From Straminergon stramineum (lineage: Eukaryota > Streptophyta > Bryopsida > Hypnales > Calliergonaceae), in contig OY987268.1 in the NCBI GenBank assembly GCA_963920665.1, positions 18,912,501 to 18,976,500 on the forward strand: a DNA stretch of 64,000 bases, in the 5' to 3' direction. The translations under genes and the position numbers were made by a program. Shown here in pieces: positions 35,880-48,012 of the stretch. The number at the start of each line of letters is the position of its first letter. Position 1 is the stretch's first letter. The notes beneath the pieces were generated by a model. The model was given only the letters and a program-made list of their open reading frames with translations, did not search any database and was not told the origin of the DNA.

Positions 35880-36291
35880 AAACTGGACTTTAGTAATTAA
35901 AATCCCAATTTCCATTGTACAATGGATTTCGGGCAAAGATTGGTCTAATAAACTTTTGGCAAAGTCAAGCTTCGTTGCCTTAAATATATTAACACCAAAT
36001 TCTGTTGTAATGAGCACAAATTGTTAGTATTCAAGAAATCTTAAATGGAATTAGAGTTTAGAGGTCTATCCCTTCCAAAACTCTCACAAATCAAACAAAA
36101 TGGAGGCTTAGCCTCGAAAACTCAAAGAACTCAAATAGAAATCACTTTGAAGGAACCCTCTCGTCCTTCAAAGTGTGCAAATCAAGAAATAGAATGAAAA
36201 TCAGGTTGGATTTTGACTTGGATCAGTGCTCCAACCACGCTAGTAGTACAAGAGAAACAAAAGCAAAGGTTAGATATATGAATGAGGGTAC

Positions 36292-39200
36292 TGTCGCGAT
36301 CCGTAATCTTAGAAGTCACCATATTAGTACTAAAAGAAGTATAAGTATATAGAATTTTTCAAAATTCTTAACAGACAAAAAGGGTTAAAACCCTCTTAGC
36401 CTAAAACATCTCACTAACACTAGACAGATGCTCCAAGTAATCCGTAATGGAATCCAGGAAGGATCCGGATTCCGGAAATCCAGATAGCAATAGCCTAGTA
36501 CCTAGACTTCCGGTCTAGAAATAGGGACCCGTTATGAGTGAACGGTCCGCTTTACGAACGGTCGGTATTTTGACGGGTACTTAACCCCGCCACTGTCATT
36601 TCCTTTGCCTCTTTTCCCACAACTGTTTTGTGCGCGCATAGCTGAGTGAAAGAGTGGTGAGTTAGTGCTCGCGTGAGAGGTGATAGTATCTATAGATTTC
36701 TGAATAGTTGAGATGGCGGAGGGAGATATCCGGAAGACCTTGGTCACCAACCGGATGGTTTGTCCAACCATTCCGGAAAGGTTGAGAGACAGATCCCAGT
36801 TAGAGGATGACCTTAGTGAGATAGGATGTATCGGTCTGTTCATGCGGCCATGGACCGTAAAGAACGACCGGATGATCCAAGAATTGATAGTTGGTGCTTC
36901 TAATCAGTATGAGTTGACCGTGAGAGGAAGGCCTCAAACCTGGACTGATGACGTCTGGGCTAGAGTTTACGGATTTCCTAAGAAGGGATCCGGTTTAGCG
37001 TCATGGACAGACAAGTTTGTAGTCGGGAAGTTCAAAAACGCGGCCCATTCTAAGGAAGGGTATGCGATTAGTGATTGTTTGGATGCCCGACAGAGACACA
37101 TCTTGGAGTTCTTGATTTCCATCCTGTATCCGGAAAAGCCTACCCGGGTTACGGTTACGGTAGCAAACACCATATTTGGTGCATTTGAGGGTAGACCAGT
37201 CAGTTGGGGCAAGGTGATTGGATCCGTAGTCGCCAAGCTTGCCGCCAACGTGGGAAAGGGAAAGACGAGTCCCATAGGGCCATATCTTTTCCATCTATAC
37301 CATCACGCAGAACTTCTCAACGATGCGGAGATGGTGGAGTACAACACTGGAGCAACGATCCTGCAATACGGATTGACGGAAGAAGTGACGGCAACGCAGC
37401 CGCCGCTGGAAGAGGAGGAGGATCCGGAGGAAGACAAGCAACCCCTGGAGCGGAGGCACCGGAAGTCCATGGATCCGACATCATGGGGAAAGCTTCCGGC
37501 TCAACAGAGGATTACGGAAGAAGAGGAAGGAAGCATATCCGGGTTCTTCAAAACCGGATTCAACTGGGTGCTCCAAGCGCAAGAGTACCATGAGAGCCTG
37601 ACGGATCTGCTCAGGAGGATAGGCCGCGAGCTAAAGACGGAACCGGAAGATATCCTCGACGCATTGAAGAAACTTCCAAACCCGGAAGTCCTCAAGCAGA
37701 AAGATAAGCAGATCGTAGCCCTGGAGAAGGAGAAAGCGGATCTTCAGGTGAGACTCAGTTGGGCGTAGGGCGAGATGGCTGAAGCGAAGCAAAGGGAGAA
37801 GGAAGCCCTCCAACTGCTGAAGAATTTATCCGGCTTGGTAGACAAGCCGACCGATATGGTGATGAAGGCGGCTCTAACCCAAAGCCGATTGACTAAGGAA
37901 GGGCACCTCACCGGATCCAAGGTCATCCGGATACTCATCGACTTCTCATCCCGGATGGAGCTCACACTCAAGGAGATGAGGCAGCTGCTTGGATGGATCG
38001 ACCCCGATTGGGTAATGGACTTCTCCAACTTCTCGAAGATACATTTTGACACGGAGACACCCGTCAAGCTCAGCACCTCGATGCCGCTACCGTCGAAACC
38101 GGAAGTTCCGAGGGAGAGTCTTCGGTACTCCACGGAACCTTTCTCCAAACAACTGGAGAAGACAATCCGGGGGAGCGTGAAGTCAGCACCCAAGTCTAGC
38201 AAGCAGCCGGAGACAAGACGGGAGTTGGCACCTCCAAAAGTTACGGTGTCTCCACCCGTCCCAGTCTTCAACCTTCCGGAAACGGAGCTGCTGCCGACGC
38301 CTCACGTCCAAGCCTGTGGCCAACTGATAGAGCGGCTCAGGGGATTGTTGAATCCGGCTCGCTCTCATCCGGAGGAGTTCGAACATATGGGGGAAGAGGA
38401 GCAGCAACCAAGGAAGGAGATCAAGCTAATCGTGTTGGATGAGACGTCTCCAAGCGAGGAGACTGAAAGGCGGATCACTCAGATTGAGAAATCTGAGGAG
38501 GAAGAATATCGGATTGGATCGGAGGACGAGGACGAGGAAGAAGCCGACTACTCTCCTCCGGAAATCTGGAAGATACAAACCCGGGCGGCTTTACGGTCGA
38601 CCCCCATGAAGGCGACCCCAAAGGCAACACCAAGGGCATCTCAGCGAACACCAGCGAGTCAAGGTGGAAGCAGCCAGGAGAAAGCGCGAAAGGCGAAGTA
38701 GTTAGGACTTTTTAGGGAGATAGGATTTTGATTTTGAACCGGATCCGGATTTCCAGGTGTGGGACCGGGTTCCGGATTTGTAGGATCTCACCTTTCCCAG
38801 ATTTCTCGGGAAGGTTGTGAGTGGTCACCTGGATTTCCGGGTGGCCTTTCAGCCTTTTTGGCTTTGAGTTGTTTTGTGTTTTTAAAGTGTGAGGCGGGTT
38901 GTTTGCTTCTCATTCCATCCTAGCACTATATTTTGTACCTTGACATCCTTTCTTTTTAATCTGAGCCACCAAGTGGACCTTCAGGGATTGATCTGTCGTA
39001 TATCTAGCTTTCTTGTGTTTCCATGTAAGTGTCTGACGTGTGAGAAAGGAGGAGAAAAGGAGGAATACGGATCTAAGGGGACTTGGGTTTGATTTGTGGG
39101 GAATGTTTGTGATAGAATCTAGACTAGTGACTTTGGTATTGAGCACGTGCCTTTAAACTACTATAACGGGAATCCGATTAGGAGTGGTAGGGGCGCGAGT

Positions 39201-39780
39201 CCGGATTACCAGGAAGGGTTCCGTGCGGAGATAAGCAACCGCCAGTGGAAGAAAACCCCATACCACTTACCGGAAGGTTAGCCAAACCCTAGGAGCAGTT
39301 TTGCAAATAACTTACAACCCCCGGATTAGTTCCGGTTTCTGTTGGTTTGTCGTTGTAGTGGAGAAGACTTGTTACGTTTCTGAATGACCTGCCTCCTGGG
39401 TTGGCCATTCGGAAGGTTGTGAGAGTGTTTCCGGTCTGACCTAGTGCAACATTTGGTCTAAGTGTGTGGTTGTAGTTTTGGGAGAGAGAAGAGTGTGAGG
39501 AATACAAGTGGCCAGTCCCTGCCCCTTTATACAATCAAAGGCGGACCCTCTGAGGGTAAAACAGAGGTACCAAAAACCAGTACTTGTGAGTGAAGTGACG
39601 GATCTGGAATCTGGAAATAGAGTGAATCCGGATTGGATTCCGGAAAGTGAGAGCTTAAGTGGGTAAAACAGATAACCTAGGCTTGTAACAACATACTAGA
39701 ATCCCCTGGGACGATATTTCGAGTTAATTTACACGTTTGGGTGTCGTAAATGGTATTTACCGCACGCTATGCGTACGACA
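36292..39780 (+). mobile_element. Family A element, copy 1: LTR-like unit carrying a long ORF, TSD GGTAC
   Basis: TGTCGCGATCC to GCGTACGACA, 3,489 bp, flanked by GGTAC at 36287-36291 and 39781-39785. TG..CA ends and a 5-bp TSD are typical of integrase-inserted LTR elements, but I find no direct repeat between its first and last several hundred bases. It therefore looks like a solo LTR that itself encodes a 662-codon ORF. Words with CCGGA are dense throughout. It sits inside the family C-like copy. Confidence 0.75.
36713..38701 (+). pseudogene. LTR-encoded protein of unknown function (662 codons, one in-frame TAG)
   Basis: ATG at 36713, terminal TAG at 38699, and a TAG at 37766-37768 in the same frame. 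The reading continues across it inside a coiled coil (LKQKDKQIVALEKEKADLQV before, AEAKQREKEALQLLKNL after), so it is almost certainly a CAG>TAG lesion. Residues 1-220 are globular, with a segment RHILEFLISILYPEKPTRV and then VANTIFGAF that is the best conserved part in copy 2. It may relate to the family annotated as putative plant transposon protein, but this is from memory. An acidic stretch (EEEEDPEEDKQ), the coiled coil, a Pro/Ser-rich part and a basic tail (TPMKATPKATPRASQRTP) follow. There are no gag zinc knuckles, protease, RT or integrase motifs. Whether it binds nucleic acid is unknown. Confidence 0.65.
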
Positions 39781-39805
39781 GGTACCAACAACCTCAAGAG
39801 AAGGG

Positions 39806-39814
39806 CCTTTTATA
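39806..39814 (-). promoter_or_regulatory. TATA box in family C-like copy 3
   Basis: TATAAAAGG on the minus strand, in the same context as in the two other family C copies. Confidence 0.45.
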
Positions 39815-41390
39815 CTTGTCCTAGATCCCTCCTCGGTAAGTTGTCGGTGGAAAAACATTTACTTTCGATCTTGAGATATTTCCTAAACTACCCTAACGTA
39901 CTTCAAAAATAATCTTTGTTTAATGGAAGAATTCTCTAGAACCCTCTCCATTTAGCTAATAAATCTTAGCTAAATTCAATCCAAGATCTTTTCTCAAAGA
40001 TATTTTGAAAATAACCTTAATTAACCTAGATATTTTGCTAATTAACCCCAAGTATTCCTAAATTGTCTTTCTTTAAACAAAAGATGGATTATTACGCAAG
40101 AAAAGAGATCTTATCCAAATCCAACCTTCAATTTTTCAAAAGATATTTGCAAAATTAACTTTGAATTACCACTAATTACTCTAAAAAAGTCAAACCTACT
40201 GCTGGACCTTTCCTATTTTCTAGGGAACAACTCCAAATTGAAAAACGATTATGCCATTGTGTTTAGAAGACCCAAATTAGCCCAAAGGTCCTCCCTACCC
40301 CCTGCTTCCCAGCCATTCGTAAGTGTAAAATCAACTTACGGTAACTCCAAAGAAAAGTGAAAACTCTAACTTTTGAAATTTGTTTCTTTTGAAGAAATTG
40401 TTTTTCTAGGGTTACTTAGAAGATTTGTGGGAGTAAGAAAAGACCCCTTATTTACGTCATTTGGACATCGCCATCTCCTAGTACGCTAGTCAATCCGCCG
40501 TAAAGTTGTAAATTGTTCAAAAGTCGAATGTCGTCGCCGATTCTGGTACATAGGAATGTTAGAATGTCTTCAAACTTTGTGGAACGCTTTATTAGCACAC
40601 AAAACACTATTCTAATTTTTAATGGGATTTTATTGCAACATGGGTAATTCCTAGGAATTTATGACCATGTTCAAAGGTAGTTGACTTTCCATGGAGTCAT
40701 TGTAATTGTTTCGGAAAAATCCAAAACTTTTTGGATAGCTTCTAGGAAACTCCCAAAACCTAAGTGCAACATCACATTTCACTTTGCACTATTCATACGG
40801 AAGCTAAAATTAGCAATTCCCTTTCAATTTCCGCCCAAGAGGGAAATTATTCATGTATCGGGGAATCTTGAAACACCCGGCTTCAATGTCGGCTCCTGGT
40901 ATGCTTTTAGAGTAAAAGCACCTTTCTTCATACTCCGTTTGCTCTCCCATTACTTTATTTGCAGATTGGATCATTCTTCTATAAGTTACTTGCAAATAAG
41001 AACTTATCAATTCAAATTCTTTATGAATTTGATGGTGACCTATATTAGACTCTCTAGACCTAAAATGGACTTAGCCAGCTTGTCACATGCAATTGTAAGA
41101 CTTAGTTTAATATAGACAACTACTAGGACTAGCTAACATTCAAACCCTTAATTCTCTCGGAAATACTTAATTGACCTCTCAAACTCTCAACTAGGCATTA
41201 GAAGTATGAAATTTGAGTATTTTATATACTCTACACTTCTAAGATGACCCCTCACTGTATTGGTAGGGACTTCTACCAAATACCACTCAAACACTCTTTT
41301 TATGCATTTTTGCATATAATTAAGCTAAAATACTAACAAAAACAAAAACAAGAAAACCTTGAGTTCTAAGTGCCAACTTGAAAGTTCACA

Positions 41391-43322
41391 AGAGGCTCTA
41401 CATTTTTATAGTTGTATACATCGAGTGTCTGGACATCATGTTTCAATTGCATGATGCTTAGAAGTTTCATTGTCATTAGCTAAATGCCATTCTGGAATAG
41501 CTTATTTTCCCCATGTAACAACATAGATGTTTATTTATGATGGTTTGTCCTCAAATCAAAGTCAAACTGGACATACCTTTCCATGAGCCAGGGCACCTCT
41601 AAACCGCATCATATTCTTAATCCCCTAGGAGATCGATCAATTCACATCAAACATTTCCGTAACATACCTTCAGCAGATGTGGAGCTTCTTCTTGTAATTT
41701 GATAATACAAAGACACCAAAGAAGATGTATATTTATAATATTCTTTTACATGTAATATTTAAGTAGGCATGACACCCATCTTTCTTATATGAGAATTTGA
41801 ATGGAGTATTTTCATCCATGGTCTCTCAGATTATTATTGCCGAATTTTTAATAATTTTATTTGTTGATATTCTCATGCTAGAGGTCCTTCATGCTCAACG
41901 GGATATTAGAGCACTAAAATAAAAAATCTTTGAAGTTTGAAGTAATAGGGATTCAAGAGCCTCAACTCTATATCCTTGAAACAAGAGTATGGCGTTAAGT
42001 GTAGTATTCATTGATACAATTTAGAATTTGATCTCATTTCTTACAAGTCACATGTTTGGATAACATTTGCACCGAGTGAGTGACATTTGAGTCCATGTGA
42101 AGCAGACCTAGCACAATTAGGGCTTCTACTTTAGTTATAATCATAGAGTTTCTAATTGGCAATAATAGACTTTGTATGTAACATTAGTTTGCTGTAGGAA
42201 TGGAATTGAATGAGGGTTGAGGGATCTTAGCTTGTGGACATTGTAGTGGCACTTGCTAGTACTTTAATAATTCTCATATGAAAACAGTAATGGAAAGAGG
42301 GAGAAGTTGTCTTGCATTAGCTGCAAACCTATAGTACAAGAAAAGAACAAAATGCTCTTAGAGAAAGTATCAACTAAGGTGCCGGAAGTGGGGACATCGT
42401 TCTGTTTCATGGCAAAGGGCAACATGTGGCTTTTGGAATTTGAAGCATCTAGACTTCGGGTGCTTATTGATCCATGACTTATTGACAACCAAACATTTTA
42501 GGATAAGGGCTGGCTCTACACTAGTGCATTTAACTTTCTCACCCAATTTTAGGTTTTAGCTCAAAAACCTACTGATCTTTCATAACATTTTTGAGTTGTG
42601 TTGGACTTGCATCCTTTCAACTATTATTAAAGACAAAAAATAATAATATCATGATTTGAGAACTACTAATGGCAATTGCAACTTCACATTCATATGGCAT
42701 ATATTTCAAGCTTGCTTCTTCTGAACCACTATAATTTATAACTTGTGAGTAAGCTTGCTTTCAAGTATGGAACTCAAAATATTTGCTAAGTTGTGTGAAG
42801 GAAGGCAAATGTCAACAGATCATTAAATCTGGGATGTCTTGAAATAGTGGATGTGCCTAAGGAGAGAGATAGAAGCAAATGTCAAGAATGTTATGTTTTG
42901 ATTGACTTTGTTTAGTTCATATATTATCTTGGAGATGATACTTTGGTAGTAGATTACATACTGTGCTTTAGTTGACGAGGGTTTTGAGAGAAAGACAAGA
43001 TACTTCCTTTGAACAACATATATCGTGTAAATTCAATTGTCTGCTTATTCTACTTTGAAGTGAACCAGATGTTAAGTGCAGGTGTCACCATGTAACTTTT
43101 TTGAGGGAGAGTGTTTTGGTAATACTAAAGGTGGATGTGATATGACTATTTATTTCTTATTTATACTCTACATCATATTATAATCATTGATTTTGGTCGT
43201 CTTAGTGTAATCGTCAGTGTTCAATGTATCCTACATTTTGATGGTTTTATTCCCTGATTTTCTTGTTAAGTATCTAAAATAATTCTCTTACTCTTGTCTA
43301 TACTGGGTAACTATGCATGTGT
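41391..43322. other. Interval without recognised genes
   Basis: AT-rich sequence between two transposon insertions. No convincing exon, RNA gene or tandem repeat was seen. The 74-codon minus-strand frame at 42264 has no supporting feature. Confidence 0.4.
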
Positions 43323-44553
43323 TGTTGTAGCACAGAGCAAGTAAATTCCCTGTTATACTCACAAAAATCACTCTAGAGTATAACTAAATGATTCTAAAGA
43401 TCGAACCCATGAGATTCTGTGAAGTATTTAACTTTATTAAGCAAATAAGCCTTACTAACCTCTAAACCTTTCTTCTAGTCCTAGATCTAGAACCGAAAAC
43501 AATCAATCACCAGATAATATCAGACTCGATTCATCCTCTTCCCGGTCCCCTAAATCTCTGCTTGATCCAAATTAACCCAATCCTAGGACTGCACCACTTC
43601 CGGTCCTCGTACTCCTCTGGACCAATCCGTTCAAGATTGCTTGTATATATCCTCATGCCTATTCCGGTTTAGTTTTGCCTCTGTCGGACCAACAGAGGGG
43701 TTGCCACTTGATTTTGTGAGTAGTAGGCCCACCACTCCTTCCATGGATTATAGTGGCTGAAGACCCACTGTCCTATTTCTTCTTCTCCTAAACTAATTCA
43801 GATCCGATTTGATCCCTTACAACAACCTAGATAGTAATCCGGTTTGTAGGTCATACAGAGACCTCCCGTACGATCCTTCTTTACTACAACAACCTTGATG
43901 CCAGTTCCTACTTGTGCAAAGCTAGGTGGTCACAAGTGTACTCGTCCGTTCCAGCATTTATCAGAGCTATTCTGTTTACCAACTAAGGTGGTGAGACCTC
44001 TCAGAAGATCGGACACTCAACCGGATTTCCCACCCAGGAGTTTTAGAGTGACTAAAGATACCCTCCCTATCCGCCTAGCCTAACATTGTCTTTCTCACCT
44101 GGAACTCAAAACTCTAGATCTACAGAGGCACTGAAGTCGACTCCCAACACTTCCACAACTTGCTCACATACACTAAGGATCGGAAACTTATACACCAAAG
44201 GGAGAAATCAATTCACAAATTAGTTCTACACCTTCCTAACTCCATACCATGTAACCCTGCCAAGCTTGGGAGATACACACACAATACAAGAGCGCATACA
44301 AAAGTACAAGAATTTTGCAAAAAGAAAACACACAGTATCCTCCGTAGGGACTGACTTAAATACAACCTAAAAGGTACAAACATGCCTAAAAGCCTGCAAA
44401 AGTTCCGCCACAACTCAGGCCGTATTTTTTGGTCCCTACCTACTACTAACCGGATCGGAACAAGATCTAGATCCGTTCCTACTCTTCCTAATATTTACAC
44501 ACCTATTTATCCACCTGAGATCCAATGGTGGTACTATCTGCTTCCGGCTCCAT

Positions 44554-47490
44554 TTATTTGAAGATCTTGTTCAAGTTCCGATTCCATTCCCCCTCCTGAG
44601 GGTTAGGAACTGGGTCGCCTTCTCTGGATTGGAGGGTTGAGTCTAAGTCGATGGCAGTTCCAGGCGTACCGGCCAGATTCACCTTAGCCTCCAATCTCTT
44701 GGACTTGGGAGTGACATCCTTCCCCTCTCTTGCCGCTGCATCTAGGAATGAATCCAGAAGTGATATGTCTAAGAGTCGAATCCCTCGAGAGTAGGTGCCT
44801 CTCGATAGTATCCGGGTACTCTCCTCCATCCAGTCTGTCGCTTTTCGCGCCTCCTTCACTAGCGCTTCAACCTGTTCAGCAAAGTCTGTGAGAATCCGGA
44901 CCATCTAAGACCCGGATGGCTTCTTCTCGTCGTGCACCTTCTCATCAAACAACTTAGCCTTCGCGGCGGCCATTCTGGTCTCCCCAAATGTGGCCTTCAC
45001 CTACTCAACCATTTTCTGAGCCTCATCCGCCATCGAATGAGCGGCTGCAAAGTTCTCCTTGAGTACAAGGAGTTCTACCTTCAGTCGATCCACCTCCTTC
45101 TATAACCGGCGAATCTCTGTTTCCTATTTCCGGGTCTCGACCGGATCGGAGATGCAGCTCGCTACCTTCTCTGGTAGCTCACTGTCTGGCGGCGCTCCCA
45201 CTAATTTCCCGATCACTCTCAGGATCCTCTTCTTTAATTCCCAATCCACTCTTATTGTTGCGCCCCTTAGTGACACTTACCACCTTAAGTTCACCTTTCA
45301 ATGTTTTCCAAGCACTTAACACTTTAGTGGCACCAAGGGTCATGCTCCCCTAACACTGCACATGCCACGCACATCCAATGTTAGTCTCCCATTCCAACTC
45401 TTTGTGCTAAGTTCCAATCAACGGGACTACTAGCATACACACACCCATCATGACACTGGGGCATGTTACTTGGTAACATGGGGCGGAACTTCCATCTTAT
45501 TGTGCAAGGACCCATGGTGGCACTACTCACCATGGTCCTAACCACCCTTGAGTGTCACCCCAACTCCATACTAGGCTCCTTGTGTATTTGCTACTTTTCA
45601 CTTCGTCACTAATCCGGACTCATCATTCGGGACACCTCAACATAGCCTAGTAAGGAGTGGGACTCCACCCAACCGGTGCCACGGAACACCTACAAGTGTC
45701 CCATGATGCCTTAGAGTGGTGGTGACCCTACACCATCAATCTTGAGTCACCAGGACTCACCAAGGCTCCAAGAGGGAGTGGGGAGGAAGACCAACCCCTC
45801 CTATAGTACTCTTTGTGGGATTCGGCAGACCCCCCCTCCCCTTGTATGTCAAAGGGGACTCCCAAACCCTCTTTGGTTTTGGAAGACCATCCCATTTCTC
45901 CCGATTCGCCTTAGTTTGGGACTCCCGAACTTCTACCCGGCGTAACTTTGCGGTCCAGGCTCCAAATCTTACATGCAAGCCCATTTTCGACATTTACTCG
46001 ACGAGTAGATGCTGATGGACTACTCACTTGCCCCATTTGGACAAGTAATCTCAAAGTTATCGCCCTCTAAAGATTCGGATCCACCGGGAGAGGCGTCACG
46101 CCTTCACCACGGCGCTTCTTTTGGCCATAACTTGACGCTCCTACCTTAGAACTTCGTAATGCTTGTCAATATAGCATCCTTGTGTTCTTAGCTTTCCAAG
46201 GATATGCTACATGACATACTTCATAGAAGGATTCCTCATGAACCCCTCCCTCCTAGCCCTTAAGTGTCCCGGCGCCACCGGGACACCCCCACCTTTGAAC
46301 GCTCATAACTTTTGACTCACAAGTCTAAATCATGCGTTCTTTAGATGGTTAGAAGCATCTCCTCGAGACCTTTCCAAGAATGTGTTACATGCCTCCAAAT
46401 TCGTCCGGATCAGAGCGCTAACACGCTCTAATCGCCCGGGACTCCTAGTCCCCCTCACCTCATCTCTTGCAAGGCTTAGGGAGTCACCCCCAATGTCCTC
46501 CTTGCTCACCAAAGTGGCACGGGCACGCCTTGTGATGAGGGTCGTGACACTTATGTCATACAGGATTTTAATGAGAGGATTGAACGGATCCTTGGAGTTC
46601 GATTCCTCTGATACGGTCTTCTCGACCTCTAGTCTCTCTTCCAGGACCGAGATATCACGACCAAATGGCGTCCCTCGTTTGTGAGGTGAGGTCATCTTCT
46701 GTCGCTTAATCAACGGCATTGTCGGCTCCTCATCCTCTAACTTGCTCTCATCCCCTAGATCAGAATCGGAATTAGCTTTGTCATCCATTTCTAATTTTCC
46801 ATACTTCAGGAGGACTTCTTGAATCTTCCACACCTTCTCTTCTCCAATGCTTAGGAGCTAATGGAAATGGTAGAGATGGATGAAGTAGGAATACACAGGA
46901 GTGGCCCTACTCTTTCCAATTCTTCCTACGAGTTGGGTGACCAGATCGGAAATGATCCAGGCCCAGTCAACTCTCCGGTCTCCCCTCAAGGCACTGAAAA
47001 TTATATTCGCGAGGGAGATCGTTACCCTCGTTGGCTTTTCCGGATGTAGGATCGGAATGAGGAACTGCAAAAGCCGACGGTGACGCTCGTCGACGCAGTC
47101 CTCTACAGTGTAGCCATCTTTTGGGTTGATAGCACCCTAGAACTTGCCCCAGACGAACTGGTCCTTCCGATTTGCCATTCCCAATCCTCTTGACTAGAAA
47201 TTGTACATCGCTCTCCAGACCTCCTCCGTCCAGAGATGCGGAACTACTCTCATGGTGTTATTGAATTCATTGGATAACTTACCCAAGAGTTCCCTCACCA
47301 TAACCTCTTCCTTGAAGCCCTAGGATTTCTCTGCAAACCCTAGGCAACCCATGGAAGTCAAATCTTCTATGAGTTGGGACTTTGCTAGTTTGGTAGAGGG
47401 AATGACCGAAATCACCTTCCGGAGCTTCACCTCCACCGAAGACGTACTAGCCTATCCACCTCTACTTCTCCTGAGCTGTAGCATGGACAT
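44554..47490 (-). pseudogene. Second copy of the LTR-encoded ORF, nine in-frame TAG stops, interrupted by a solo LTR
   Basis: Reads from an ATG at 47490 to TAA at 44554, about 546 codons without the inserted LTR. Conserved with copy 1 around LLQFLIPILHPEKPTRV, YFIHLYH and MVRILTDFAEQVEALV. The frame enters the insertion after LIKILYDI (46555) and resumes in phase at 45250 with VDWELKKRILRVI, so the insertion and its CTTAT duplication can be placed to the base. Nine in-frame stops remain, all TAG, and there is no frameshift; each could be CAG>TAG. The C-terminus differs from copy 1 and is shorter. Confidence 0.7.
45256..46549 (-). mobile_element. Family B solo LTR, copy 2, TSD CTTAT
   Basis: Minus-strand TGTCACGACCCTC to GGGGCGCAACA, 1,294 bp, flanked by CTTAT at 45251-45255 and 46550-46554. 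It is inserted in the ORF of family A copy 2. Confidence 0.9.
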
Positions 47491-48012
47491 GGATGCGAGC
47501 TCGGAACCCCTTTCTAATTCTACTTTACTCTCTCCTAGCCACACGTCCCGTTCCTCACTTTTTCTCTCCGATCTCAACCGGAAATCAAAACAATAACAAC
47601 ACAACTCTCGAAAAAGACACTCTCATGCGAACCCAATATGAACAACTAAGTCACAAACATGAGCAAGGAGCTCAGAGCGTGGAGAGTGCTGAGACAGGCA
47701 AAAAATGCAAAAGAGGTTCAACTGGGCAAGCCAGCCCTTATATAGTTGTTGGACCTATGTCACCCTATCATGACCTATTCCAGATCTGAGTCCTCCATGA
47801 TATCTGGTCCATCCCTGGTCCGGTTAGACTTACGTTCTCATCCATTTTCTTGCTGGGACCGGATTCGAGTAGATTCTTCCACTATCTCATTTTCCTTCTC
47901 TATTTTAGCTCCTGATGGTTCTTTAGCTATATCCAGATACCTACTTTTGGGTTTCCGATTAGTTTTACTAGGTAATCCAAAAAAAATTAAAGTTTTACGT
48001 CACCACACGTGT

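Larger units (their letters stand above)
31921..41390 (-). mobile_element. Family C-like long LTR, copy 3, TSD AGAGG, with two nested insertions
   Basis: Starts TGTGAGTGTTTTAAACTCC and ends AAGTTCACA, with AGAGG directly outside both ends (31916-31920 and 41391-41395). The start matches family C (TGTGAGTGCCAAATTACCC). The interval 40600-40760 matches the C region around 24900-25050 (AATTTTTAATGGGA, TAATTCCTAGGAATTT, AAATCCAAAACTTTT). The minus-strand TATAAAAGG box is conserved at 39806-39814. Without the nested B (34740-35879) and A (36292-39780) elements it is about 4.8 kb. The rest is AT-rich and has no coding region. The single TG..CA unit with a TSD suggests a solo LTR. Confidence 0.7.
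43323..48007 (-). mobile_element. Family A element, copy 2, inverted and split by a family B solo LTR
   Basis: On the minus strand it begins TGTGGTGACG (48007) and ends GCTACAACA (43323). The flanks CGTGT (48008-48012) and TGTGT (43318-43322) differ by one base, consistent with a TSD hit by one C>T change. Subtracting the B insertion plus TSD (1,299 bp) leaves 3,386 bp, close to the 3,489 bp of copy 1. It carries the same ORF in the same relative place. As in copy 1, no second LTR was found. Confidence 0.7.

Noticed and set aside
44554..47490. UAG reassigned to glutamine, as in some green algae
   Set aside because: Family A copy 1 and the methyltransferase gene end at TAG, other genes here contain TGA and TAA breaks, and methylation decay explains the bias more simply.
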